Positions 1 to 8,600 of a stretch of 19,254 nucleotides of DNA are shown here, one piece after another. The stretch lies in the NCBI GenBank assembly GCA_964471755.1, contig CAYYJM010000106.1, forward strand, positions 1 to 19,254, written 5' to 3'. Both the position numbers and the translations under genes were made by a program. The notes below the pieces were generated by a model. That model saw only the letters and a program-made list of their open reading frames with translations, was not told the DNA's origin and searched no databases. How positions within the stretch are numbered: the first letter of the stretch is position 1; every line of letters begins with the position of its first letter. This stretch comes from CAYYJM01 sp964471755. Its GTDB lineage: Bacteria; Planctomycetota; Planctomycetia; Gemmatales; Gemmataceae.

Positions 1-59
1 TTTGTGGTGGAAGACCCGGCGGGCTGACGCCGCGCCGCTCGCCAAACGCCACAACCGAA

Positions 60-1658
60 CTATGTCCCCAACAGGAAGCGTCTCAGCACCGTCCGCGTGA
101 TCCTCGACACGGCCCAGTCCACCGGCAGCGATGCGACGTAGTTGATCGACCCGACCGAGAAGACCGCTCCGCCGCCCGGCGTCTCGAAGATCACCATCTC
201 CGCTCCGCCGTCGTCGGGATTCAGGCCCTTCGCCAACAGGCGCACGTTGCCCGGCGAACTCGGTGACACCTTGTCCGTCTCGTGGCCGGACGCGCCGCCC
301 GGACAGCGCCGGTGCAGGCACTCCCTGCCGAACACATCGCCCGTCTTCAGGCCCGTGCCTGCGAAGGCCCAGTGCGAGCCGTCGCTGACACGGTAGGGAG
401 CCCCAGTCATCGCCCCGGTCGGCGTGAAGACGACACCGAGCAGGTTCGCCTCCGACTCGTGTCGGATGTGCAGTCGGCTCTCGAAGCCGCCGAGGCCCGC
501 CACGGTCAGGCCGCGGAGCTGGCCGTTGTGATGGATCACGCTCCCATCGGACAGCAGTTCCACCTCGCAGTTCAGGCCATTGCCACCGAGATAGACCAGG
601 CGACCGCCCTGCTCGAAGACCCAGCGCCGGACCCGATCGTACATTCGCCGTGTCCAGTATTCCGGATGAACCGCCGTGATCAGAACGCGGTACGCCCCGA
701 GATCGAGTGTGCCATCGTCGAGTTGGGTCTCGGCGTAGTAGTCGAACGGAAAGCCTTCGCGTTCGAGCCAGCCGACCAGACGCCACTCGGCCGGCGCGAG
801 GTGGCACGCCTGTCGGCCCTCGATCGGGTCAGTGATCTTCTCGTCGAAATCGATGTGGTTGAATGGCTCCGGCCGATCCAGGGACAGCGGCGGATATTCT
901 CCCGCGTCCCAGGTGAAGAAGCCGGCATCGCTGTAACGCTTCAGTTCACTCCGGCCGTGGACCGTCGGCGTCGGCGGCAGACCGTCGGCGTGAAGGTAGT
1001 TGCTCCGGCCACCGAAGCTGTTGTAGGCGTTCCAGGTCAGGTTCGACGCGAGGACGGCCAGGGTCGCCGTCGGTTGGGCCGGGGCGACGATCCATGGGAA
1101 GGCGAACCGTCGGCCCGAAGCCGTGGCCGCCCGGAAGTAGTAGAGGCCGCTCGTCTCCGGCCCGGCGACCTTCTGCGAGTGAACCGAGTTGCGGTAGCCG
1201 ACCGCGTTGAAGCGGACGCCGGTTCGCGTGTAGTCGCCGTCCGGCGTGACCTGTACCGTCGCCCGTGGAGCGTGTTCATCGTGCCAGCCGAGACTTCGCA
1301 CGAAACGCGGCTCCCAGCCGTATCGCCACAGTTCCAGCTGGTACGCCTCCGGCGAGTGGACCCGGAACTCGGAGGATTCTCCCGACCGGGTCCACTTCGG
1401 CCAGGCGTAGCCGAGCAGCCCGTCGGACAGTAACCGGAAGTGGTGCGGGGCAGGGCAGGGAACCGTCACGGTGGACCACTTCGGCCCCAGGCCGGCCTTC
1501 TGCAACACGACCCGGTACGTTCCCGCCGGCAGATCGAGATGCACGGCCCCACTGGCCCGCGACCGCGTCTCCCACGACCCGCCCCGGTCGTCGAGGAATT
1601 CCAGAAGCACGTCGGACAGGGCGACGTACCGTTCATCACTGACGTAGCCGATTAACAT
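60..1658 (-). CDS. N,N-dimethylformamidase beta-subunit-like protein
   Basis: The 532-residue product resembles the large (beta) subunit of N,N-dimethylformamidase, whose family members hydrolyse small amides; the substrate here is unknown. Residues 1-70 look like a beta-sandwich of carboxypeptidase-regulatory type (PAGTYRVVLQKAG near 44-56). The enzyme-like region follows: YGWEPRFVRSLG around 113-124, GLYYFRA at 171-177, TWNAYNSFGGRSNY at 208-221, EWRLVGWLEREGFPFDYY at 291-308, and HPEYWTRRM plus GGRLVYLGGNG at 331-361. These blocks match my memory of the DmfA2 C-terminal domain. I chose ATG 1658 because the longer frame to 1712 adds 18 residues without a recognisable domain. No clear Shine-Dalgarno is visible. 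No small alpha subunit lies nearby, so true DMF hydrolysis is doubtful. It diverges from the MFS gene across a 113-base gap. Confidence 0.72.
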   Translation of the reverse strand: MLIGYVSDERYVALSDVLLEFLDDRGGSWETRSRASGAVHLDLPAGTYRVVLQKAGLGPKWSTVTVPCPAPHHFRLLSDGLLGYAWPKWTRSGESSEFRVHSPEAYQLELWRYGWEPRFVRSLGWHDEHAPRATVQVTPDGDYTRTGVRFNAVGYRNSVHSQKVAGPETSGLYYFRAATASGRRFAFPWIVAPAQPTATLAVLASNLTWNAYNSFGGRSNYLHADGLPPTPTVHGRSELKRYSDAGFFTWDAGEYPPLSLDRPEPFNHIDFDEKITDPIEGRQACHLAPAEWRLVGWLEREGFPFDYYAETQLDDGTLDLGAYRVLITAVHPEYWTRRMYDRVRRWVFEQGGRLVYLGGNGLNCEVELLSDGSVIHHNGQLRGLTVAGLGGFESRLHIRHESEANLLGVVFTPTGAMTGAPYRVSDGSHWAFAGTGLKTGDVFGRECLHRRCPGGASGHETDKVSPSSPGNVRLLAKGLNPDDGGAEMVIFETPGGGAVFSVGSINYVASLPVDWAVSRITRTVLRRFLLGT

Positions 1659-1771
1659 GCCGGGTATTGCACCACGTCGAAAGCCGGATTGCCAGCAAGT
1701 TCTGACTGACACCCCTTCGCGTCATCGCGTACACTGGGCCGGTTCCGACCTTGAAGGGAGCCGAACGCACC
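1659..1771. promoter_or_regulatory. divergent promoter region between the DMFase-like gene and the MFS gene
   Basis: This 113-base gap separates two divergently transcribed genes and must hold both promoters. A good Shine-Dalgarno, AAGGGAG at 1754-1760, serves the plus-strand gene. I cannot pick out convincing -35/-10 boxes. Divergence suggests possible co-regulation, but that is only an inference. Confidence 0.4.
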
Positions 1772-3082
1772 ATGCCGATGCTGACCTCATTCCGTCTCAC
1801 CCGGGCTCGCCACGTTCTGGTCCTCTGGCTGTGCGGCCTGGCGGCGATCCTGTATCTCGACCGGATCTGCCTGGCACAGGCGATGGAGGCCATCGGCAAG
1901 GAACTCGACCTGTCCAACGGTGAACTGAGTGCCGTGGCCATGGCTTTCACGCTCGCCTACGGTCTGTTCGCCGTTCCGACCGGCCGACTCGGCGACCGGA
2001 TCGGGCCGCGTCGCGTCCTGACCTGGTTCGTCATCGCCTGGTCGGCCTTCACCGGCTTGACCGGTCTGGCCTACACCCTGACCGTGTTGATTCTGGTCCG
2101 CTTCTGCTTCGGAGCGTCGGAGGCCGGAGCGCTGCCGAACGCGGCCAAGGTGATGGCCCGCTGGTTCCCCATCAGCGAGCGTGGCCGGGTGCAGGGGATC
2201 ATGCTGGCCTCGGCTCAGTTCGGGGCTGTGGCCGCGCCGGCCGCGGCCGCCTACCTGATCGAGATGGCCGGCTGGCGCTGGGCCTTCGGTGTCTTCGCTC
2301 TGCTCGGCTTCGCCTGGGCGGTCGGATTCTGGGCCTGGTTCCGCGACGACCCGGCCGATCATCCGCGTGTCGATGCGGCCGAGTTGGCCGAGATCCGCGC
2401 CGGGACGCCCCCCCCCGCGACCGATCCGGGGCCGATCCCGTGGCTCGCCATCGCCACCAACTGGGGCATCGCCGTCCTGAGCCTGATCATGATCTTCGGA
2501 GCGTTCTACACCTACTTCTTCTACACCTGGTTTCCGAAGTACCTGCAGAACGCGCGAGGAATCTCGAACGTCGAGGCGGGCTGGCTGGCCTCCCTGGTCA
2601 TCGCCGGCTCGGCGCTTGGCATGCTGTTCGGCGGTTGGCTGGCCGATCGCATTCCGGCCTGGACAGGCGAGCCAACCCGGGCCCGGCGGTGGATCGGTGT
2701 GGTCAGCTACCTGGTGGCGGCGGCCTGCCTGTTCGCTGGCGTACGCTGCGACGACCCGCTTCACCTGGCTCTCCTCTGGGGAGCGTCCTTCTGCGCGATG
2801 CACGTCACGTTGCCGAACTGGTGGTCGGTCATCATCCCGCTGGCGGGTCGGCACGTCGGCACGGTCTTCGGGCTGGCCAATGGCCTGGGCGTCATCGGAG
2901 CCCTGGCCTCGCAGGGGTTCGTTGGCGTCTTCGCGGACTGGCAGGCGACTCGCGGTCTGACCGGCCGGGCTCAGTGGGATCCGATCTTCGACATCTATGT
3001 CGGTGTGCTGATCGCTGGCGCGGTCGCCTGGTGGCTGTACCGCTCCACCCCGCTGGAAGAGCCCGACTCCGCGCGGACGTGA
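1772..3082 (+). CDS. MFS transporter, anion:cation symporter (ACS) type
   Basis: This is a 436-residue major facilitator superfamily permease of the inner membrane with about 12 hydrophobic segments. The MFS motif A is clear at residues 71-81 (GRLGDRIGPRR). The stretch RFCFGASEAGALPN (110-123) followed by RWFPISERGRVQG (130-142) is typical of the ACS family, which takes up organic anions such as hexuronates, glucarate or aromatic acids with protons or sodium. The exact substrate cannot be read from sequence. The chosen ATG at 1772 sits 11 bases after AAGGGAG; an upstream in-frame TTG at 1751 overlaps the ribosome-binding site and is unlikely. The central cytoplasmic loop contains a run of nine C bases encoding prolines. 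The gene converges on a secreted-protein gene with a hairpin between them. Confidence 0.88.
   Translation: MPMLTSFRLTRARHVLVLWLCGLAAILYLDRICLAQAMEAIGKELDLSNGELSAVAMAFTLAYGLFAVPTGRLGDRIGPRRVLTWFVIAWSAFTGLTGLAYTLTVLILVRFCFGASEAGALPNAAKVMARWFPISERGRVQGIMLASAQFGAVAAPAAAAYLIEMAGWRWAFGVFALLGFAWAVGFWAWFRDDPADHPRVDAAELAEIRAGTPPPATDPGPIPWLAIATNWGIAVLSLIMIFGAFYTYFFYTWFPKYLQNARGISNVEAGWLASLVIAGSALGMLFGGWLADRIPAWTGEPTRARRWIGVVSYLVAAACLFAGVRCDDPLHLALLWGASFCAMHVTLPNWWSVIIPLAGRHVGTVFGLANGLGVIGALASQGFVGVFADWQATRGLTGRAQWDPIFDIYVGVLIAGAVAWWLYRSTPLEEPDSART
2408..2416 (+). repeat. C9 homopolymer inside the MFS gene
   Basis: Nine consecutive C bases encode part of Thr-Pro-Pro-Pro-Ala in the cytoplasmic loop between the two halves of the transporter. 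A one-base slip would break the frame halfway through the protein. Confidence 0.9.
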
Positions 3083-3103
3083 ACCGACCGGCGCGAAAAG
3101 AAA

Positions 3104-3122
3104 CCCGACGCATTGCGTCGGG
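3104..3122 (-). terminator. hairpin terminator between convergent genes
   Basis: A perfect 8-bp stem (CCCGACGC at 3104-3111, GCGTCGGG at 3115-3122) has a 3-base ATT loop. Read on the minus strand it is followed by the T-rich TTTCTTTTC, as expected of an intrinsic terminator for the secreted-protein gene to its right. It may also help stop the transporter transcript coming from the left. Confidence 0.75.
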
Positions 3123-3155
3123 AGTTGGGGGTAACAGCGTTCGGATCGCTCCGGC

Positions 3156-3551
3156 TCAGTGGCGGCGATGCGAGAACGGCGACACTGATGGGCCGAACGG
3201 TCCCTGCTGGATTTCGTAACGCCGGCCGCCGATGTGGAGGTCCATGTGCGGCTGAACGTAGTCGAAGTGGCCACGATGCGGGACGAAGCCGCCCGGAACG
3301 TAGTCAACGTGCGGACGCCCGGAGCCACCAAAGCCGGGGTTGAAGCCACCGTAGCCTGGGTTGTATCCACCGCCACCGTAACCCGGATTGTAGCCGCCGT
3401 AGCCCGGATTGTAGCCACCGTAGCCCGGGTTGAAACCCTGGGTCGGCCGATAACCCTGTCCGCCCTGGCCGGGATAGAACTGGGCGCTGGCTGGCGTCGT
3501 CAGGACGAGGCCGAGGACGCCGACCGCGAGCAGAAGCATCAGATTCTTCAT
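3156..3551 (-). CDS. small exported Gly/Tyr/Asn-rich repeat protein
   Basis: The 131-residue product starts with a typical signal peptide (MKNLMLLLAVGVLGLVLTTP, then ASAQ, cleavage likely after Ala-Ser-Ala near residue 23). Residues about 40-76 are a low-complexity array of (Y/F)NPGYGG units, about five copies with one GG insertion. The rest is a short tail rich in His, Tyr and Phe (for example HVDYVPGG at 81-88). There is no catalytic motif. Such proteins are probably envelope or matrix components, but I do not recognise a named family. The start at 3551 is supported by AGAAGG just upstream on the minus strand. The gene has its own terminator at 3104-3122 and diverges from the Cys-rich protein gene across a 362-base gap. 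Confidence 0.75.
   Translation of the reverse strand: MKNLMLLLAVGVLGLVLTTPASAQFYPGQGGQGYRPTQGFNPGYGGYNPGYGGYNPGYGGGGYNPGYGGFNPGFGGSGRPHVDYVPGGFVPHRGHFDYVQPHMDLHIGGRRYEIQQGPFGPSVSPFSHRRH
3324..3434 (-). repeat. tandem coding repeat for (Y/F)NPGYGG units
   Basis: Imperfect repeats of about 21 bases encode (Y/F)NPGYGG, with variation at third codon positions. The array sits wholly inside the small exported protein gene, so it is a protein repeat and not a separate element. Copy number could vary between strains in whole units without breaking the frame. Confidence 0.75.
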
Positions 3552-3913
3552 CGGAGTTCACCTTCTGTGGGAGTGATGTGTGCGGCACTGCCGCCGAAAC
3601 CTGCTCATTCTACACCGGCAGGTGACCCTGCCATCTCACATTCTGTGCGAACTCTGCGGACTGGGTCGATCGCACCGTTCAGGCAAGCACCTTCTCGACT
3701 TTCGATTGTCGGTACAGCCTTTGCGTTAAAGGTGGCGTCGGTCAGCATCGTTCTCGTTCTCGTCACTGGATAAAGACTGAAGCGACAGCGAAAACATCCA
3801 GCGACAGAAGGAGTTACGATCGATCGAAAGACCCGGACAGCTGCGGAAGCGAGTTCACTCCACGCGGCAAATCTTTCAAACCCGGATGCTGCAAGGCAGC
3901 AGAGGAGTCCCTG
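3552..3913. other. intergenic region between two divergent secreted-protein genes
   Basis: No credible gene lies in these 362 bases. The region must hold promoters for both flanking genes. Visible structure includes two direct copies of AGCGACAG (3781-3788 and 3800-3807), 19 bases apart start to start, or nearly two helical turns. There is also a self-complementary CGATCGATCG at 3817-3826, and a hairpin abutting the ribosome-binding site of the plus-strand gene. The direct repeats could bind a regulator, but this is speculative. Confidence 0.45.
3887..3907 (+). promoter_or_regulatory. leader hairpin directly joined to a strong Shine-Dalgarno
   Basis: TGCTGC (3887-3892) pairs with GCAGCA (3896-3901) around an AAG loop, and AGAGGAG (3901-3907) follows, 6 bases before the ATG. 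The stem shares its last base with the Shine-Dalgarno, so folding could modulate ribosome access. A closely similar arrangement precedes the gene at 16128. Confidence 0.45.
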
Positions 3914-4471
3914 ATGCGATGGCTACTGGCGAACGTGATGGTGATGAGTCTGGCACTTCTGGCGGTCGTTTCGGCCGAGGCGTGTGACCGTTGCGCCAAG
4001 GGCAGTCCGGCGGGTGGGCAGGTGGGGTTGCCACCGGGAGTCCCAACCGGGCCGGGTGTTCTTCCCCCCGGTGCGCCAGGTATGGTCCCGATGCCGGTGA
4101 TGCCTTCGCCGGCCGCGACGATTGGTCAGCCGGGCCGAGAAGTTCGCTGCCCCTGTCCGCAGGGCACCTGCTGCGGTTCGCAGATGGGTGGATGCTCGAA
4201 TTGTGCGAACTGTCCGGGTTGTCCGGGATGTCCGGGCCAGAATGCGGCCCTGAGGGCGAGTCGCTACTGGAGTGCCTCGCATGGTTGCTATCTGTATTAC
4301 GACCCGGCCACGCGCGCTTCGTACTACTGGTCGGAGCCCCAGCGCGGCTTCCTCCCGGTTCCGACCCAGCACCTGGCTCCAATGGCGGCACCGACTCCGG
4401 GGAACGCAGCCCGGTATTACACGCCAGATCCGTCCTCGCGCATCTCCTATCAAGGCAGTCGACTTCGGTAG
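3914..4471 (+). CDS. small exported Cys-rich protein
   Basis: The 185-residue product has an N-terminal signal peptide ending in Ala-Glu-Ala near residue 23, so the mature protein would begin with Cys24. A lipoprotein reading is possible but the lipobox is poor. Residues 33-75 are Pro/Gly-rich. Residues 79-106 form a dense cysteine cluster with C-x-C, CC and repeated C-x-x-C spacing (Cys 79, 81, 86, 87, 94, 97, 100, 103, 106). The C-terminal part has aromatic-rich segments such as RYWSASHGCYLYYDPATR (117-134) and ASYYWSEPQRG (135-145). I recognise no family; disulfide bonding or metal binding is plausible. The ATG is fixed by AGAGGAG 6 bases upstream. A 13-bp hairpin terminator follows the gene. 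Confidence 0.75.
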   Translation: MRWLLANVMVMSLALLAVVSAEACDRCAKGSPAGGQVGLPPGVPTGPGVLPPGAPGMVPMPVMPSPAATIGQPGREVRCPCPQGTCCGSQMGGCSNCANCPGCPGCPGQNAALRASRYWSASHGCYLYYDPATRASYYWSEPQRGFLPVPTQHLAPMAAPTPGNAARYYTPDPSSRISYQGSRLR

Positions 4472-4496
4472 TCCTGGAAAGGCCAGCCTGAAATGA

Positions 4497-4526
4497 CCGA
4501 CACCCGGCCATCAGGTCGGGTGTCGG
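4497..4526. terminator. bidirectional hairpin terminator
   Basis: A perfect 10-bp stem (CCGACACCCG at 4497-4506, CGGGTGTCGG at 4517-4526) extends inward by a G-T and two G-C pairs to an ATCA tetraloop, giving 13 pairs. It lies 25 bases after the stop of the left gene and 20 bases from the stop of the convergent right gene, so it can serve both. Flanking T-runs are weak. Confidence 0.7.
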
Positions 4527-4546
4527 TTCGACGGGCGAAGGGTCGA

Positions 4547-5251
4547 TTACTGATCGATGTGCCAGTAGTATCCGTGGAAGTGGCCGTGCAGGTTACGGCT
4601 GGCCACCTGTTCGCCGTCCTCGCAGATCGCCACCAGAGTTGTGATGTGGCTGTGGTCGTGAGCATGGAAACTGGCCTGCTCTCCGGCGTGAACCTCACCG
4701 ACGTAACGGCCGCTGACGTAGATTCGCAGGCATTCACCTGAGTGGTTGACGACGGTGAGGGTGCCGAACAACGCCTTAGGCTTCGCTCCCTCAATGATGG
4801 CGGCTTTCATTTCGGCATCACGCCTCTGAGCGAGCGTCGCCGCCTTGGTGAGTTCCTTCTGTGCCGCAGCGTCCGAGGCCATCAGCGCCACGGCCTGCAA
4901 CTCGGCGGCGTACTCACGCTGCTTGGCCAACTCGATCGCTTCCGTCATCAGGGCCTCAGCGCTCAGAGAAGCCTTCTTCCCGGCGACCTTCTCGGCGATG
5001 GCCAGTTTCTGAGCCAGGGAAGCCAGTTCGACCGGATCGGCCAGTCGCCGGGCCTGGTCGATGTCCGCTCCGAGGGAACGCAGGCAGCCCAGCGGCACAC
5101 CCAGTTGCTTCGAGAAGTTGATCGCCGACGCCAGGGTGGTCGTCGCCAGTTTGTTCCGGCCTTCCTTCTCTTCCTTCTTCCCCTCCTGGGCCTGACCGTA
5201 GCTGACAAAAAGGGAGAGGATCAGGGGGCAACACAGCAAGATCCGCTTCAT
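4547..5251 (-). CDS. exported protein with helical middle and His-rich C-terminal domain
   Basis: The 234-residue product starts with a signal peptide (MKRILLCCPLILSLFVSYGQ, cleavage near AQA/Q at 20-22). A charged linker follows, then a mostly alpha-helical region (about 34-155, rich in Ala, Leu, Lys and Glu). The C-terminal domain (about 162-234) looks beta-rich: GTLTVVNHSGECLRIYVSGR, then YVGEVHAGEQASFHAHDHSH and a second His cluster LHGHFHGYYWHIDQ. The His pattern suggests metal binding, but no known site can be named. I do not recognise the family. The start is supported by GGAGAAG upstream on the minus strand. The gene converges on the Cys-rich protein gene and diverges from the caspase gene. 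Confidence 0.72.
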   Translation of the reverse strand: MKRILLCCPLILSLFVSYGQAQEGKKEEKEGRNKLATTTLASAINFSKQLGVPLGCLRSLGADIDQARRLADPVELASLAQKLAIAEKVAGKKASLSAEALMTEAIELAKQREYAAELQAVALMASDAAAQKELTKAATLAQRRDAEMKAAIIEGAKPKALFGTLTVVNHSGECLRIYVSGRYVGEVHAGEQASFHAHDHSHITTLVAICEDGEQVASRNLHGHFHGYYWHIDQ

Positions 5252-5654
5252 GTACGCTTCTCCAGGTTCGATACGTCCCTACCAGTTCGCCGACAGGCTG
5301 GACGCGGAGCCTGCTCGGTTCGGTGCGCCCACGATTCCCAAATGGATCGATGAATCTGAACGCTCGGCGGAGGGTGATATTACCCTGGCCGGTCGTCCGC
5401 CGGGGCTGAATTCCCCGCCAAAGCGCCCGTCCCTCTGATCAACGCGATAACCGGCTCCAACTGGACAGGAAAAACGTCCGGTTCCGAAAATAATGTCTAC
5501 TCGGGCTGGGGAGGTTCGTTGTCATCTGAGGGTCCGGCTGGGAGGGAGCGCAACGGCAAACTCTCCCGGTCGGAACGGGCTCTTCGATTGCGAGCCCTGT
5601 GTGGACAGAGTAGAGTAGTGCAACCACGACGCGAACACCCTTGAGGTCCTTTCC
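5252..5654. other. intergenic region upstream of the caspase gene
   Basis: These 403 bases separate two divergent genes. A 62-codon minus-strand frame at 5439-5627 has no family resemblance and no good ribosome-binding site, so I do not call it. A small hairpin (CGGGG 5401-5405 with CCCCG 5413-5417) is visible. Promoters for both flanking genes must lie here but I cannot place them with confidence. Confidence 0.4.
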
Positions 5655-8600
5655 ATGTCGCTTCCGGTTACCCGCCTGTTACGGCTCGGGGTGTTGTCAC
5701 TCGCCCTGATCGCGACGTTGGCCCTGGCTCAGGGCCCCGCACCGAAAATCGATCCATCGCCGATGGCAGGCCGAGGCGAGAAGCTCATCGACGGTCCGTC
5801 GGTGAACAACTACGCCAACAAGTGGGCCCTCATCGTTGGCACCAACTACGCCGACCGCACCGACCTCGACCGCAGCCTCGTTCCCGAGCTGACCAACGCG
5901 GTCAACGATGCCAACGCTCTGAAGGAGGTCCTCGTCAAGCACTATGGCTTCCCCGAGCCCAACGTGAAGGTGTTGGCGGAGGGCAAGGCCACCCGCAAGG
6001 CCCTGCTTGACAACCTCGGCCCGGAATTCCTGGCCCATGACCGGATTGACAAGGACGATTGTGTCCTGTTCTTCTTCGCGGGCCATGGCAATTCGCGCGG
6101 CGATGGGAAGGGCGAGATCTATGGTCATGACGTCACCCTGACTCAGGGGCAGGTGTCGGACGCCAACGTGGTGCCGCTCCGTGTTCTGCGCGAGAAACTC
6201 GAGGCGTGTCCGGCCCGACACAAGCTCCTCATCCTGGACTGCTGCCGGGCCGGCGAGATCTTTGCCGACCTGGGCAGCACCCGACCACACGCCATCCCCG
6301 AGCCGGAGGACGCCCTCGGCGGCTGGTTCAAGGCCGACGCCCTGCAGGCGATGACCTCCTGCCTCGCCATCCAGAACGCCAGCGATCGGGAAGGGATCGA
6401 TCACAACTCGCCGTTCACGACCACTCTGGTCCGGTCCCTGCGAACCATCCCCCTGAATCAGGGAACGAACCGGCCGATCACGACCAGCACCCTGTTCGCG
6501 TCGGTACGGGCGGCACTCAAGATCAAGGCTCCGCGGCAGAATCCGCAGTGTCGATCACTGATCTCCGCTCAGGGCGAGTTCCACTTCTTCCCCCAGGGCG
6601 ATTTCACACAGTATCGCGGCGACATCGACGATAATCTGCTCCGGGCCATGGTCCCCGGCTCGTACGGCAACTGGTGGTTCGATGAGTCGCCCTGGCTCAT
6701 TCCAGCCCTGCGAGCCCGTCTGCTCGGGCGCATCCCGGTCGATCGCGGTTCCCTGCTCGATCCCGTGGATAAGGACGTGATGAACCGTGCCTTCGAGGGA
6801 CTCCTGCACGAGTTGGAGGCCGACGCCGTCGCGAAGCTCGCCGCCGCCAGGGACGAACCTGGTCGAACGGCCGCCGAGCGCGAACAGGCCCGCGTTCGCC
6901 TGCTAGCCCGCCTGTGTCACAAGGATCGCCAGAAGGACCTGCCGCAGATTCTCCAGGCCCTACAGGCCGACCTGAGCGCCGCGGAGGCGCAGCGTCAGGC
7001 AGATACACCCGATCTGCACCTGCTGGCCGTCGTCATGCACGCTCGCGGCCTGGCCGACGAACGCGACGCCACCCACGAGAAATATGAACTCGTCCTGCGC
7101 CGCTACGACGAGGGCGTTCGCAAGGCCCCGAACAGCATTCACCTCGCGCTGAAGGCGCTCTGTCATGCCGATTTCGGCTACTTCCTGACCCACTGGCGGG
7201 AACATGAAAAGGCCGCCGAGCAGTTCCGTCTGGCTCATGCCGTCTTTGTCGGCAACACGCCGCCGCCATTCGCCATCTACGCCCTGTGCCGCGAGGCGGA
7301 TGCCTGGCAGAAGCTCGGCCGATGGGGCGTGGCCCGGACCCGCCTGGATTACGCCCGTGAGATCGCCCTGACCCACGATCCGGAGAAGACGCGACCGCTG
7401 ACGGCTCATCTGCACCATCGCCGGGCCTGGGCCTTCATGGAGCGGATGGAGATCAGCCAGGCCGAGACGGAGTTCCTGGACTCCAACAAGGTCCTTGTCC
7501 GCGACGAGTATCAGCGCGATCGCGATGCCCGCATCCTCAAGCTCCACAACGACCACGGCCTGGCGATGGTCCAGCGCTTCCGCGGCCAGGTGGACGGCCC
7601 CAACGGCGCACTGGCCCGCTACCGGAAACTGTCCGGCGAGATCACCTCGATCCTGCGCCAGCTGCATCGGGGCGACGCCTTCGAGCCGAACTTTGCCGAG
7701 GCCCGCTCTCGCTTCCTGGAGCGCCAGGTGAACACGCTTGAACGACTCGCCGACTGTAGCCTGTTCAAGCCCCGGCCCGATCCGAAGGAGGCGTTCGACG
7801 ATCTGCTCCGCGCCCTGCACTACTGCAAAAGTCTGCCCGAAGCGTCGCGCTTCGTCTGGCAGGTCAAGCTGATGTACAATCAGGTCCTCGCCCTGAGCAT
7901 TCCATCTCCGTCCCAGGATTTGCCCCTGGCGGCGGAGTTCTACCTGGCCGCCGAGAAGATCGAAAAGGACAAACTGAGCGAGAGCCAGAGAAAGGAACTG
8001 GTCTTCCGACGTGAGATCGGTCGGGCCGTCCTGGAACTGATGCGCAGCACGAACACCGAGAAGCCCGCAACCGAGTCACTGAGCGGCCCCGGGCAGCAAG
8101 CGACCGACCGGGTCGATGCCCTGGCCCGACTGCGCGACGTGATCGGGACTCTTCTCGACAGCGCCGGCCATAACCTCAACCGCGATGATCTCGAGGCTCT
8201 GCTGTTCGCTTCCCGGATTCTCGTCGCGGAAGACGGCGCAGCCAGCCGCTTTCACGCTCTGCTCGACAGCGAGATGCTCCTGGGCCTGTGCCGCAAGGGC
8301 CTCCGCAGCGAGTCGGAGCAGGATCGCCAGGCCGCGGCCGGCTACCTGCGGCCCTACTTCGACGCCGCCATCCGCTGCAAACTCCGCCTCCAACCAAAGC
8401 AGGTCAAGGATCTGCTCAAGGCACGCTGGGAGGCGACCACCGGACAGACGTTCCGCAAGCCGGAGCAGCCCCGGCCGATCCTCGCGTTCTATTGCCTCGA
8501 TGGCAGGATGATCGCCTTCCTCGACGTACCCGGCGGCGCGAGTCTGGTCTTTCCGTTCGACGGATCGGACTACAGGCTCCGGAATATTCAGGAAGCGAGT

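Noticed and set aside
1..27. A possible C-terminal tail (FVVEDPAG then stop) of a plus-strand gene entering from the left
   Set aside because: Eight residues are too few to separate from chance, and no family resemblance can be judged.
282..1433. A 383-codon plus-strand frame opposite the DMFase-like gene
   Set aside because: It has no ribosome-binding site or domain, and the minus-strand frame carries conserved family blocks.
1787..3418. A 543-codon minus-strand open frame opposite the MFS gene
   Set aside because: The plus-strand frame has clear MFS motifs, while this one is low-complexity and lacks any domain.
3324..3434. The repeated block considered as a CRISPR array or intergenic repeat
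   Set aside because: The repeats are in frame within a secreted-protein gene, lack unique spacers, and vary at third codon positions.
5439..5627. A 62-codon minus-strand ORF upstream of the caspase gene
   Set aside because: It has no supporting ribosome-binding site, motif or signal, and lies in a promoter region.
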